Assembly (NCBI GenBank): GCA_039942715.1 | Contig: JBDVBY010000006.1 | Span: forward strand, 124,001 to 188,000 | DNA from: JABDJX01 sp039942715 | GTDB taxonomy: Bacteria > Pseudomonadota > Alphaproteobacteria > Rhodobacterales > Rhodobacteraceae | DNA: 64,000 nucleotides | Direction of reading: 5' to 3' | Shown here: in pieces, positions 26,870 to 35,408 of the stretch | Position numbering within the stretch: the first letter of the stretch is position 1 | Layout: each line of letters begins with the position of its first letter | Made by a program: the position numbers and the translations under genes | Notes under the pieces: model-generated | Told to the model about the DNA's origin: nothing | The model's database searches: none | Seen by the model: the letters and a program-made list of their open reading frames with translations, nothing else

Positions 26870-28501
26870 ATGCAGGTCCATTTTGATACAGGCGCTGGCA
26901 ACGCGGCGAACTATGTACCACTCACGCCGGTTTCGTTTCTCAACCGCGCAGCGGCGGTGCATGGCGCGCGCGCGGCTGTGGTTTACGGTGCCAGACGCGA
27001 TGACTGGCAAACCTTTGCACGCCGCGTGCGGCATGTTGCAGGCGCTTTGCACGCGCGCGGGATTGGCAAGGGCGACACGGTATCTGTGATCTCTCCTAAT
27101 ATCCCCGAGTTGCTTGAGCTTCACTTTGCGGTGCCAATGATCGGCGCAGTGCTGAATACGATAAACTTCCGGCTTGAGGCCGAGACCATTGGTTACATTT
27201 TTGGACACGCGGACACGAAATTAGTGATCGCAGACAGTACGTTAGGCGATCATGTTCAGGCGTCTTTCGACATGCTTGGCAACACCCTTCCGCTGATCAC
27301 AATCTATGATGATCAAGGCCCAGATGCGGGTACTTCAGGTGAAGATGCTTATGCGTCGCTGCTTGAAGGCCCTACCTTTGAGGGCGACGGATTACCGGAT
27401 GATGAATGGCAGGCTTTGGCGCTGAATTATACGTCTGGCACGTCGGGGCGGCCCAAGGGTGTTGTCTATCATCACCGGGGTGCGGCGCTTATGGCGATGG
27501 GCACGGTGAACGCGTGGCAAGTGCCGCATTTCCCCTCCTACATGTCAATTGTGCCGATGTTTCACTGCAACGGCTGGTGTCATCCGTGGATGATGGCGTT
27601 GGTGGGTGGCAAGATGGTGTTCTCGCGCGATTTGTCTCCTGCATCAGTGTTTGCCGCAATCGAAGCGGAGAAAATCACTCATTTCGGGGCCGCTCCGATC
27701 ATTCTACAAATGCTCGCCGAAAGCCCTGACGCGCCCAGCGCGGCTTATGAACCGCGCATTCGTGTGATGACTGCAGGTGCGCCCCCTCCTCCGGCTGTGT
27801 TGGAGAAAACCGGTGCGATGGGGTTGGATGTGATGCAGGTTTATGGGCTCACCGAGACCTATGGGCATATCTCACAATGTTTGTGGCAAGAGGATTGGAA
27901 CGATCTGAGCCCGAGCGAACAAGCCGAGCTGCAGGCCCACCAGGGCGTAGCCTTTCCAATGGTGGAAACCGTCGCTGTGATGGATCGAGAAACGGGCGAT
28001 CCGGTACCGACGGATGGCGAGACCCAAGGCGAAGTTGCTATCCGCGCCAACACGATGATGAAGGCGTACTACAAGGACGAAGCGGCAAGTGCCGAGGCAT
28101 TTCAAGGCGGTTGGTTCTGGTCGGGAGACGCGGCGGTGGTGCATCCCAACGGGTACATGCAAATCCGCGACCGCTTGAAAGATGTGATCATTTCAGGTGG
28201 AGAAAACATCTCTTCTGTCGAGGTTGAGGCGGTGCTTTATCGCCATCCCGATGTGCAGGCGGCGGCCGTGGTTGCCAAGCCTGATCAGAAGTGGGGCGAA
28301 GTGCCTTGCGCTTATGTTGAGTTGCGTGAAGGCACCAATCCAAGTGCAGAAGACATCATCAGTTTTTGCCGCTACCATTTGGCAGGCTTCAAAACGCCCA
28401 AAGCCGTGGTGTTTGAAACATTGCCCAAAACCGCCACTGGAAAAATCAAGAAATTCGAATTGCGCCAGCAGGCCCGCGCCGATGCGGGAACACAAGGATG
28501 A
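26870..28501 (+). CDS. Acyl-CoA ligase (AMP-forming), candidate methylmercaptopropionate-CoA ligase
   Basis: A 543-residue ANL-superfamily ligase. It has the P-loop-like motif LNYTSGTSGRPKGVVYHHRG (near 184), YGLTETYGH (near 325), the hinge region WSGDAAVVHPNGYMQIRDR (near 418) and the C-terminal catalytic lysine in KTATGKIKKF (near 525). The ATG at 26870 has GGGAGGAGA eight bases upstream. The DmdA-type gene overlaps its stop by four bases, so the two are translationally coupled. In DMSP demethylation, DmdB makes the CoA thioester of methylmercaptopropionate, the DmdA product, and this gene is the natural candidate. Other short- or medium-chain acids cannot be excluded. Confidence 0.83.
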   Translation: MQVHFDTGAGNAANYVPLTPVSFLNRAAAVHGARAAVVYGARRDDWQTFARRVRHVAGALHARGIGKGDTVSVISPNIPELLELHFAVPMIGAVLNTINFRLEAETIGYIFGHADTKLVIADSTLGDHVQASFDMLGNTLPLITIYDDQGPDAGTSGEDAYASLLEGPTFEGDGLPDDEWQALALNYTSGTSGRPKGVVYHHRGAALMAMGTVNAWQVPHFPSYMSIVPMFHCNGWCHPWMMALVGGKMVFSRDLSPASVFAAIEAEKITHFGAAPIILQMLAESPDAPSAAYEPRIRVMTAGAPPPPAVLEKTGAMGLDVMQVYGLTETYGHISQCLWQEDWNDLSPSEQAELQAHQGVAFPMVETVAVMDRETGDPVPTDGETQGEVAIRANTMMKAYYKDEAASAEAFQGGWFWSGDAAVVHPNGYMQIRDRLKDVIISGGENISSVEVEAVLYRHPDVQAAAVVAKPDQKWGEVPCAYVELREGTNPSAEDIISFCRYHLAGFKTPKAVVFETLPKTATGKIKKFELRQQARADAGTQG

Positions 28502-29607
28502 CTCACATGGCTATGATCGCTCCTTCGCGTCGTTTGCGTCGCACGCCCTTTTCCGACGGTGTCGAAGCCGCAGGTGTGGGTGGGTACACTGTCTATAACC
28601 ACATGCTTTTGCCCGTCTTTTTCGAGAGCCCCGAGGCGGATTACCACCATCTGAAAAACCACGTGCAAGTCTGGGATGTGGCCTGCGAGCGGCAAGTTGA
28701 GCTTCGAGGCCCAGACGCAACGAGGCTGATGCAATCGCTGACACCGCGGGATCTGCGCGGCATGATGCCCGGTCAGTGTATGTATGTTCCTATCGTTGAT
28801 GAAACCGGGGGTATGTTGAATGACCCGATTGCGCTCAAGCTAAGCGAAGAGCGGTACTGGATTTCCATCGCGGACTCCGATCTGTTGCTTTGGGTCAAAG
28901 GCATTGCCAACGCGTATCGCTATGAGGTTCTGGTGGACGAGCCGGACATCAGCCCGCTTGCGATCCAAGGGCCAAAGTCGGACGATCTCGCCGCAAGGGT
29001 GTTTGGCGAAAGCGTCCGCGATTTGCGGTTTTTCCGTTTTGGCTATTTCGATTTCGAAGGCCACGACGTGCTGATCGCCCGTTCGGGATACTCCAAACAG
29101 GGCGGCTTCGAGATATACGTCGAAGGCACCGATCTGGGTATGCCGATTTGGAATGCGCTCTTTGAAGCGGGAGCAGATCTGAACGTGCGCGCGGGCTGCC
29201 CAAGTGCGGCTGAACGCATCGAGGCCGGATTGCTGAGTTACGGCAACGATATGACGCGCGAAAACACGCCGCACGAATGCGGGCTGGGCAAGTTTTGTAA
29301 CACGCAAACCGCGATCGGCTGCATGGGCCGCGATGCCTTGTTGCGAGTGGCTAAAGACGGCCCCATCCGCCAGATCCGAGCCATTGAAATTCAGGGGCGC
29401 CATCCTGCTTGCGACCGCGCTTGGCCAATTGTAGCGAAAGGACAAAAGATAGGGCAGATTACGTCAGCGGCCTGGTCACCTGATTTCGAGTGCACAGTGG
29501 CGATTGGGATGGTGCGGATGACGCATTGGGACGCGGGCACGGTTCTGCAGATTGAAACGTCACAGGGCACCGTTGAAGGCGTCGTGCGCGAAGAGTTCTG
29601 GATATAA
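28498..29607 (+). CDS. dmdA: DMSP demethylase-type tetrahydrofolate methyltransferase
   Basis: A 369-residue GcvT-fold protein. The N-terminal segment RRLRRTPFSDGVEAAGV with YTVYNHMLLP, and the later SISxADSD-like WISIADSDLLLWVKG, ARSGYSKQGGFEIYVEG and ERIEAGLLSYGNDM, resemble dimethylsulfoniopropionate demethylase (DmdA) of roseobacters and SAR11 much more than glycine-cleavage T protein. DmdA moves a methyl group from DMSP to tetrahydrofolate, leaving methylmercaptopropionate. Starts at 28498, 28507 and 28513 are all in frame; AAGG fits the second best. It ends an operon with a CoA ligase. A DmdA-like paralogue with another methyl donor is the main alternative. Confidence 0.75.
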   Translation: MTHMAMIAPSRRLRRTPFSDGVEAAGVGGYTVYNHMLLPVFFESPEADYHHLKNHVQVWDVACERQVELRGPDATRLMQSLTPRDLRGMMPGQCMYVPIVDETGGMLNDPIALKLSEERYWISIADSDLLLWVKGIANAYRYEVLVDEPDISPLAIQGPKSDDLAARVFGESVRDLRFFRFGYFDFEGHDVLIARSGYSKQGGFEIYVEGTDLGMPIWNALFEAGADLNVRAGCPSAAERIEAGLLSYGNDMTRENTPHECGLGKFCNTQTAIGCMGRDALLRVAKDGPIRQIRAIEIQGRHPACDRAWPIVAKGQKIGQITSAAWSPDFECTVAIGMVRMTHWDAGTVLQIETSQGTVEGVVREEFWI

Positions 29608-29688
29608 GACCCTAAAGTTACGGGAAAAATCATTCAGTGAGCGCAACATTCTGTTGATGCAGTTGGTTGCTCTAAATCATTGAATTGG

Positions 29689-29706
29689 GCAAAAATATCG
29701 ATATTA
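29689..29706. promoter_or_regulatory. Probable GntR operator upstream of the 29.7-kb regulator
   Basis: GCAAAAATATCGATATTA lies seven bases before the GntR start codon. The reverse complement of 36351-36368, between the FAH-family gene and the YciI gene, is GCAAAAATATCGATTTTA, identical at 17 of 18 positions. The ATATCGATAT core is palindromic. The match over 6.6 kb suggests one regulator for both loci, with autoregulation here. Confidence 0.7.
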
Positions 29707-29713
29707 TCGGGGG

Positions 29714-30406
29714 ATGGATAGTTCCCTACTGAAACCAGCCAACACGCCAACCGGGTCTGAAACCTCGGCCACGCACAAGACCTATCAGGCGCTAAGGGGC
29801 CTGATTGTCACGGGGGACATCAAACCCGGCGAAAAGCTCAAAATCGAAGGGCTGCGCAAACGGCTCTCAACAGGAGCCTCGCCCATTCGTGAGGCGTTGA
29901 GCCTTTTGACGTCGGACAATCTTGTTGAACGGATGGATCAACGCGGATTTCGCGCCGCCCCCACCAGCAAGCAAAATTTTGAAGAAATTCTGATGCTGCG
30001 CTGCGCTTTGGAAGACATGGCATTGCGCCAAAGCATCAAAGAGCGCACCCAAGCTTGGGAAGAAAATGTAGTCTTAAGCCATCACCGGATGGTGCGCGCG
30101 CAAGAACAAGGCGACGGAGCGTTTGAGGAACTGCACAAGGCGTTTCACCTCGCCCTGTTGGCCAATTGCGAGGGGCCGATCCTGCTGAAGTTCTGCTCAC
30201 AGCTTTACGATCTGAATATCCGGTATCGGTATTTGGCGGGCAGCGCGTTGAATTATAAGCGCCGCGACGTCTCAAGCGAGCATCAAAGCATTATGGAAGC
30301 CGCCATTGCGGGTGACGCGGATGCCGCCTCGGCACATTTGCTAAGCCACTATCGCGAGACCGGTGCCTTTCTGGTCGGCCTTTTGGGCGAAGCCAAGTTG
30401 GCCTGA
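29714..30406 (+). CDS. GntR-family transcriptional regulator (FCD type)
   Basis: A 230-residue regulator. The winged helix-turn-helix spans about residues 25-85 (GEKLKIEGLRKRLSTGASPI, then REALSLLTSDNLVERMDQRG). The FCD domain follows, with FHLALLANCEGP (near 143) and SSEHQSIMEAAIAGD (near 195) carrying the usual acid/histidine metal-site positions. It ends four bases before the stop of the convergent dioxygenase gene. The 18-bp site in front of it recurs at 36.35 kb in the promoter region of the operon that ends here, so it very likely controls the dioxygenase/TRAP/FAH operon and the malonate genes. Confidence 0.87.
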   Translation: MDSSLLKPANTPTGSETSATHKTYQALRGLIVTGDIKPGEKLKIEGLRKRLSTGASPIREALSLLTSDNLVERMDQRGFRAAPTSKQNFEEILMLRCALEDMALRQSIKERTQAWEENVVLSHHRMVRAQEQGDGAFEELHKAFHLALLANCEGPILLKFCSQLYDLNIRYRYLAGSALNYKRRDVSSEHQSIMEAAIAGDADAASAHLLSHYRETGAFLVGLLGEAKLA

Positions 30407-30410
30407 CCTT

Positions 30411-31277
30411 CTACTCTTTCACCAAGACCAAATCAAAATCGACGCGCAGATAGGGCTCGTTCACACTGCCCGAAAGCGCGAAGCCTTCCGGAAAGGTATC
30501 GGCGGGCATTTCCTTGTAGGACATCACCAGATCATCGCGCACGCCAAAGACAGTGTCTTGATCAAGGTACGGATCATCATCGGGGAAAATCTCGGTGACC
30601 AAAGAGCGGAAGCCCGGCGCTTTGACGATGTAATGCATGTGCGCCGGACGCCATGGGTGACGGCCAGTGGCGTTTAGGATATCGCCGACCGGACCATCGG
30701 TTGGCACGGTGTACTCAACGGGTTTGACGCTGGTGAAAGCGTAACGACCATCAGCGCCCGTGGTTTGCAGACCGTGGAACGAATAGGTGTCCTGATCCGG
30801 GTCCTGGCTTGAGTAAAGCCCGTTTGGCGCAGTTTGCCAGATATCGACGGTTGCCCCTTCAATGACATTGCCAGCCGCGTCTTTGACAAAACCTTCTGCC
30901 AGAAACACTTGCCCCGCAAAGCCACCTTTCATGTCTCCACCAATCTCCAGTGGTGGCGCGCCGGAAATGTGAAACGGCCCAAGCACGCTGGAGGATGTGC
31001 CCTCGGGTTTGGTGTTGATCATGTCGACCAGCGAGGACAGGCCAAGCACGTCAGACAGTAAAACAAATTCATGCCGCTCGGCATCCGATATCTCACCCGC
31101 TTTTTCCAGAAACGCGATCCCTTGTTCCCATTCAGGATGCGTCAGGTTCACCTCTTTGGCAAAGGCATGCAGGTGGGTGACAAGGCTTCCCATCACTTCG
31201 CGCAGGCGTGGATTCACGTCCGGCCCCATGTATCCCATGAACACGTCGGTAATATTGTCTTTGGTCACGTTGCGCAT
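30411..31277 (-). CDS. Intradiol ring-cleavage dioxygenase (hydroxyquinol/catechol 1,2-dioxygenase type)
   Basis: A 288-residue non-haem Fe(III) dioxygenase. Residues 1-95 form the helical N-terminal dimerisation domain of catechol dioxygenases. The catalytic domain starts at SSSVLGPFHISGAP (near 95), and the iron ligands are the tyrosine in NGLYSSQD (near 157), a second in VEYTVPTDG (near 186) and two histidines in RPAHMHY (near 212). Length fits hydroxyquinol 1,2-dioxygenase. Such enzymes open catechols between the hydroxyls to give muconates or maleylacetate. It is last in a seven-gene operon with a TRAP importer, and no maleylacetate reductase or muconate cycloisomerase is nearby. AAGGA precedes the ATG. 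Confidence 0.88.
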   Translation of the reverse strand: MRNVTKDNITDVFMGYMGPDVNPRLREVMGSLVTHLHAFAKEVNLTHPEWEQGIAFLEKAGEISDAERHEFVLLSDVLGLSSLVDMINTKPEGTSSSVLGPFHISGAPPLEIGGDMKGGFAGQVFLAEGFVKDAAGNVIEGATVDIWQTAPNGLYSSQDPDQDTYSFHGLQTTGADGRYAFTSVKPVEYTVPTDGPVGDILNATGRHPWRPAHMHYIVKAPGFRSLVTEIFPDDDPYLDQDTVFGVRDDLVMSYKEMPADTFPEGFALSGSVNEPYLRVDFDLVLVKE

Positions 31278-31288
31278 GGTTTCGGTCC

Positions 31289-32596
31289 TTATCTGAGAAG
31301 GGCAAGGCTTAGGATTGGGAATTCGATGAGGATCAACAGCACGACAAGCATCACCCCCGCAAAGGGTAGCGCTCCCATGAACACGTCTTTCAGCGAAATG
31401 CGGTCATCATCCAGCGTGGCTTTGATCACAAAACACGAGATGCCCAAGGGGGGAGTCAGCAGGCCGATTTCAGCGCCGACCACCGTGACGATGCCGAACC
31501 AAACGAGGCTCATCCCCATTGGTTCGACCAGCGGCAGGAACAGTGGAACGACGATCAGGATAATCGAGGCCGTATCGAGCAGCGTTCCAAGGAACAGCAT
31601 CATCAAGATATAGAAAAACATGATCGTCCAGAAACTGGCGTTCATACCTGTGAGTAGATTGCCAAGCTCGTTTGGTACACCCGCAAGGCCAAGCATACGG
31701 GAATACATCGAGGCAGCTGTGATCAGGAAGAGCAAGAAAGCGGTGATATGACCGGTTTCCAGCAGCGCTTCCCAGAAGTCTTTGAGCGACATCGAGCGGC
31801 GTACAATTGCGATCACGAGCGCGACGAGCGCGCCTGCCGCCCCCGCCTCAACCGGGGTCAGCCAACCGGTGTAGATGCCGCCCAAGACGACAACGATCAG
31901 GAAAACGATGGGCAAGGTTTTTGAGGCAATCTCACCACCTGTCATCCGTTCATAGTCTTCTGCCGGACGCCCTGCGATAAAACCAGGCGTGAGGCGGCCC
32001 ATCATCCAGATTGCACCAATATATGCGACTGCCAGCATGATGCCGGGAATGACGCCTGCCATGAACATATCGCCCACGGATTGCTCGGCCACAAAGGAAT
32101 AAATGATCAACATCGCCGAGGGCGGAATGATCATGCCAAGCACAGAAGACCCCGCCACAACGCCCACGGCAAAGCGTGGGTTGTAGCCGTGTTTCAGCAT
32201 TTGCGGCACGGACACTTTGGAGAAGACCGAAGCCGATGCGATGGACGACCCTGTCACAGCGGCAAAGACAGCGTTTGCGCCAACGGTGGCCATACCAATC
32301 CCGCCTTTAACTTTGCGGAATCCGGTGCTCATCACCTCATAGACGTCGCTGCCTAACCCGGCCTTTGACACGATCAGCCCCATGAAGGTGAAGAGCGGAA
32401 TGGTGGCGAAGGTATATTCCATAGCGCTGTCGCCAATGGCCACTTTGAGTAGGTTCATCGCCAGGTCAAAGTTGTCGCGCATCAGCCAGATTGAGACGAA
32501 GGAGACAGCACCAAGGGCGATTGGGATATAAACGCCGAGATAGATCAGAATGACGATTGCGCCGACTGAGGTCATGCCGATTTCGAGCGGGCTCAT
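31289..32596 (-). CDS. TRAP transporter large permease (DctM type)
   Basis: A 435-residue membrane protein with about twelve hydrophobic segments and the DctM signatures VTGSSIASASVFSKVSVPQM (near 115) and the PPSAMLIIYSFVAEQSVG segment (near 157). Its ATG overlaps the stop of the small-permease gene by four bases (ATGA). It forms the ion-coupled translocation unit for the binding protein encoded two genes upstream. The substrate is presumably the aromatic or dicarboxylic compound processed by the dioxygenase and FAH-family hydrolase of the same operon. Confidence 0.92.
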   Translation of the reverse strand: MSPLEIGMTSVGAIVILIYLGVYIPIALGAVSFVSIWLMRDNFDLAMNLLKVAIGDSAMEYTFATIPLFTFMGLIVSKAGLGSDVYEVMSTGFRKVKGGIGMATVGANAVFAAVTGSSIASASVFSKVSVPQMLKHGYNPRFAVGVVAGSSVLGMIIPPSAMLIIYSFVAEQSVGDMFMAGVIPGIMLAVAYIGAIWMMGRLTPGFIAGRPAEDYERMTGGEIASKTLPIVFLIVVVLGGIYTGWLTPVEAGAAGALVALVIAIVRRSMSLKDFWEALLETGHITAFLLFLITAASMYSRMLGLAGVPNELGNLLTGMNASFWTIMFFYILMMLFLGTLLDTASIILIVVPLFLPLVEPMGMSLVWFGIVTVVGAEIGLLTPPLGISCFVIKATLDDDRISLKDVFMGALPFAGVMLVVLLILIEFPILSLALLR

Positions 32597-33156
32597 TTGG
32601 ACGCCTCGTCAGATTCGGGTAACAGGCGGACAAGTTGGACGTCATGCGACGGGCGTATGAGTTTCAGCGCGAACAGGATCGCACAGAGTGCAGCACTTAA
32701 GGTGATCACCAGTTTGATCGGCCACCAGGGGGCGGTGAAAATACCGGGGATGCCAAAGAAATCCTGAGTTTCCCACATTTCGACGAACTCGGGGTACATG
32801 GTCACGGCGATGGCCGCCATGAACAGCGCTGCGATGGAGTTTATAACGAACCGCAAGACGCGCATGAAGCGTGGATACTTCGGCCCCATCATCGCGAGGA
32901 ACCCGTCAGAGGCTGTAAGGCGATTGATACGCACCACGTCTGGCAATTGCAGGAAGACGATCAGAACGATGGAAAATTGCACAACCTCGACCGCGCCGCG
33001 GAAGGGTTGGTTGAAGACGCCGCGCGCGACAACGTCGTAGTTCACGATGACCACAAGACCCAGAACCACAAGCGTGCCCACAACGTTGGCAACGATCGCG
33101 ACGTATTTCGTCGCGACCGTCAGGCCATCAATGGCGGTTGTTATTATATTGGCCAT
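32593..33156 (-). CDS. TRAP transporter small permease (DctQ type)
   Basis: A 187-residue protein with four membrane segments (first near 17-40, last near 145-165) and the short conserved pattern VVARGVFNQPFRGAVEVVQF (near 44-63) of DctQ subunits. It partners the DctM-type gene that overlaps its 3' end. Its gene starts 25 bases after the binding-protein stop. No individual substrate information can be read from it. Confidence 0.9.
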   Translation of the reverse strand: MANIITTAIDGLTVATKYVAIVANVVGTLVVLGLVVIVNYDVVARGVFNQPFRGAVEVVQFSIVLIVFLQLPDVVRINRLTASDGFLAMMGPKYPRFMRVLRFVINSIAALFMAAIAVTMYPEFVEMWETQDFFGIPGIFTAPWWPIKLVITLSAALCAILFALKLIRPSHDVQLVRLLPESDEASK

Positions 33157-33181
33157 TTGTTTGGCTTTGCTTTGAGTGCGC

Positions 33182-34264
33182 TTAGTTGGTCATTGCTCCT
33201 GACCAGTCGCGCACGCCCTCGTAACCTGCGTCCTTCAGCTTGCCGAGATAGGCGTTCAGCATGTCGCTGCCCTGCATACCAGTGTCGTCGAGACCTTTGG
33301 CCCATTCACCGGCAATGTCTGGCATAGATTTGGCCCAAGCCGCGCGATCTTCGGCGCTCATATCAACCACGGTGCCACCTGCTTCGACGTAAGCGTCACG
33401 GCTTGCGGCCGCGCGGTCCATTGCAACACCGGCCACGTGGTCGCGATAGTCAACGGCCACTTCTTGCAGAACAGTCTTCACCTCTTCAGGCAAACCATCC
33501 CAATAGTCTTTGTTCACGGTGACAGTTTTCGAGTTCACAGCGCCAAGATCAGCTTTGAGCATGTAAGGGGCCACTTCGGCGATTTTGAAGGTTTTCGCAG
33601 CCTCAGGCCACAGCATCGCGTGATCGACCAGACCGGTTTGCACCATGTTATAAAAGTCGGTCAATCCACCGCGCACACCAGCAGCACCGTTGATGCCTTC
33701 TAGATACCGCAGGTTCATACCAGCGCCAGCAACCTTGCTGCCTTCAAGATCCGAAAGCGCATTGATCGGCTCTTTTGAGAAGACCTGATAAGTGTCGAGC
33801 ACAACGCCGGTTGCCAGATAAACTTGGTTCTGCTTTTCAAATTCGGCCTGCATCGCTGGGTATTCTTTGGCGATCTCGTCAACCGCCTTGGCAACGGCAC
33901 GTGCATCCGCCGCAACAAACGGGGTCACAGCAGAAAGCGCCTGACTTGGCAGTTTTGACGAATGGAAAATCGTGGTGACGATGCCGATGTCGCCCAAACC
34001 CAGTTTGACGCCCTCAAGGACACCTTTGGGTTTGACGATGGAGCCGCCATAGCTTTCCTGCCAGTCCATGACGTAGTTGCCGTTGGCCGCAAGCCGCTTA
34101 TCGACTTCTGGAATGAAGAAGTTCGTGAACTCCTGCACCCACATCGCGCGCGCCGGGTAACCGTCGATGACAACCGCTTTGATGGTTTCAGCTGAGTAGG
34201 ATGGGATGGCCGTGAGCGTGGCCAATGCCGCCCCAAGTGCCAGTCGTTTTGTCCAGTGTTTCAT
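33182..34264 (-). CDS. TRAP transporter substrate-binding protein (DctP type)
   Basis: A 360-residue periplasmic protein with a Sec signal peptide (MKHWTKRLALGAALATLTA, cleavage near residue 24). The DctP core includes LGLGDIGIVTTIFHSSKLPS (near 90) and VQTGLVDHAMLWPEA (near 208), where family members usually have a VDGxE-like pattern. Conserved arginine for carboxylate binding is probably in the GMNLRYLEG segment (near 180). It belongs to the dioxygenase/FAH operon and should capture the organic acid that the operon degrades. TTAGGGAGGAAAT-type sequence precedes the ATG. Confidence 0.9.
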   Translation of the reverse strand: MKHWTKRLALGAALATLTAIPSYSAETIKAVVIDGYPARAMWVQEFTNFFIPEVDKRLAANGNYVMDWQESYGGSIVKPKGVLEGVKLGLGDIGIVTTIFHSSKLPSQALSAVTPFVAADARAVAKAVDEIAKEYPAMQAEFEKQNQVYLATGVVLDTYQVFSKEPINALSDLEGSKVAGAGMNLRYLEGINGAAGVRGGLTDFYNMVQTGLVDHAMLWPEAAKTFKIAEVAPYMLKADLGAVNSKTVTVNKDYWDGLPEEVKTVLQEVAVDYRDHVAGVAMDRAAASRDAYVEAGGTVVDMSAEDRAAWAKSMPDIAGEWAKGLDDTGMQGSDMLNAYLGKLKDAGYEGVRDWSGAMTN

Positions 34265-34304
34265 GTTATTTCCTCCCTAAAGTGTCGTCTTTCGTTGTCG
34301 TGCC

Positions 34305-34760
34305 TCAGGCCTTTTGCCAGGTCACGCTTAGGTCTGTCCCCGAGTTCTCAAACAGCTTTGCAATCGGGCAGTACTTCGCCGTCTCGACAGCCACGCGCTG
34401 CAAGTCTTCGTCGCTCATTGGACCATTCGACGTCACGCTCAGGCGGACTGCCTTAAACGGCACCTCAACTTCCTCCATGAGCAAAACGCCGCGACGATCG
34501 AAATCAATCTCCATTTCAAAAGCAAGGTGGCCGACATCGACGCCCAGCTTGGCCGCACATTTGTTGCCGATCACATTGGTGCAACCGATCAGCGACGAGA
34601 ACGCGGCCTCGGTTGGAGAAACACCTTCATTGGTCCCTCCTCGCTCGACCGGTTCATCGATCACGCTGACCAGATCGCGCACCTGCATTTCACTGCGCGA
34701 ATGACTGGTGCCTTTGCCGCCCAGTTTGATCGTCATTGTTGTCTTTTGTCGTATCGCCAT
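34305..34760 (-). CDS. OsmC-family peroxide/thiol reductase-like protein
   Basis: A 151-residue OsmC-fold protein. Both redox cysteines are present: SSLIGCTNVIGN (near 61) and AKYCPIAKLFENSG (near 131). OsmC proteins use the pair to reduce hydroperoxides, sometimes with lipoyl partners; some catabolic members have other roles. The ATG at 34760 follows the nitroreductase stop by three bases; an in-frame ATG at 34736 is possible. It is unusual to find it within a ring-cleavage operon. Protection from organic hydroperoxides formed by the dioxygenase would fit, but this is inference. Confidence 0.82.
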   Translation of the reverse strand: MAIRQKTTMTIKLGGKGTSHSRSEMQVRDLVSVIDEPVERGGTNEGVSPTEAAFSSLIGCTNVIGNKCAAKLGVDVGHLAFEMEIDFDRRGVLLMEEVEVPFKAVRLSVTSNGPMSDEDLQRVAVETAKYCPIAKLFENSGTDLSVTWQKA

Positions 34761-34763
34761 TGC

Positions 34764-35408
34764 TTAAAGAACCTTGCATATGTCGTTGAATTCAAAGCGT
34801 GGAAGCTTTTGGAACAGCGCGCTTTCGTCGGCGTATCCGATGTTGCATAGGAAATTCGATTTCCACCCGTTTTCGGCAAAAAATTCAGCGTCCACATCGG
34901 CGTTTGAAAAGCCAGACATCGCCCCAACGTCCAAACCCATCGCGCGCGCAGCAATCATGAAATACGCGCCTTGCAAGGTCGAATTGCGAAAGCCCGTGTC
35001 ATGGATGAACGCATCCTTACCTTCAAACAGTGGCTTGCGATTGTCGTGAGGGAACAAGAAATCGAGCTTTTCCCAAAACGCAGGATCCCACGCAATAATC
35101 GCCGTTACCGGCGCGCCCATCATCTTGGGCACATTCAGTGGCTTCATTGATTTTGCCAGCCGCTCTTTCGCGTCAGGGGATCGCACAAACACAAACCGCG
35201 CCGGGCATGTGTTCATGCTGGTCGGCCCGTTAATAGTGATATCGTAAAGCGTATGCAGCATCTCGTCCGACACCGGCTTGTCGTTCCATGCGTAATGCGA
35301 CCGGGCATCGCGCAGAATCAGATCAATCGCATCGTCATCCAGCGCGCTTTTGCGGGCGCGCAAAGAACGCACGGCGTCTTGTGCCTGAGCGCGCAGGTCT
35401 TCGTTCAT
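34764..35408 (-). CDS. Nitroreductase-family protein, RutE-like (malonic semialdehyde reductase type)
   Basis: A 214-residue FMN-dependent reductase of the nitroreductase fold. SHYAWNDKPVSDEMLHTLYD (near 37), GPTSMNTCPARFVFVRS (near 61) and ARAMGLDVGAMSGF (near 153) resemble RutE/HadB-type enzymes, which reduce 3-oxopropanoate to 3-hydroxypropionate. Its ATG overlaps the stop of the FAH-family gene (ATGA). The link with malonyl-CoA genes under the same operator makes malonic semialdehyde a reasonable substrate here. A quinone or nitroaromatic reductase is the alternative. Confidence 0.78.
   Translation of the reverse strand: MNEDLRAQAQDAVRSLRARKSALDDDAIDLILRDARSHYAWNDKPVSDEMLHTLYDITINGPTSMNTCPARFVFVRSPDAKERLAKSMKPLNVPKMMGAPVTAIIAWDPAFWEKLDFLFPHDNRKPLFEGKDAFIHDTGFRNSTLQGAYFMIAARAMGLDVGAMSGFSNADVDAEFFAENGWKSNFLCNIGYADESALFQKLPRFEFNDICKVL

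Noticed and set aside
28498..29607. Vanillate or 3-O-methylgallate demethylase (LigM-type) instead of DmdA
   Set aside because: LigM-type proteins are about 100 residues longer, and the N-terminal RRTPFS and YTVYNHMLLP pattern fits DmdA. The aromatic operon downstream has its own regulator and strand.
28498..29607. Glycine-cleavage T protein (gcvT)
   Set aside because: No gcvH or gcvP is nearby, and the N-terminal and SADSD-like segments match DmdA-type proteins. The ligand-ligase overlap also points to DMSP metabolism.
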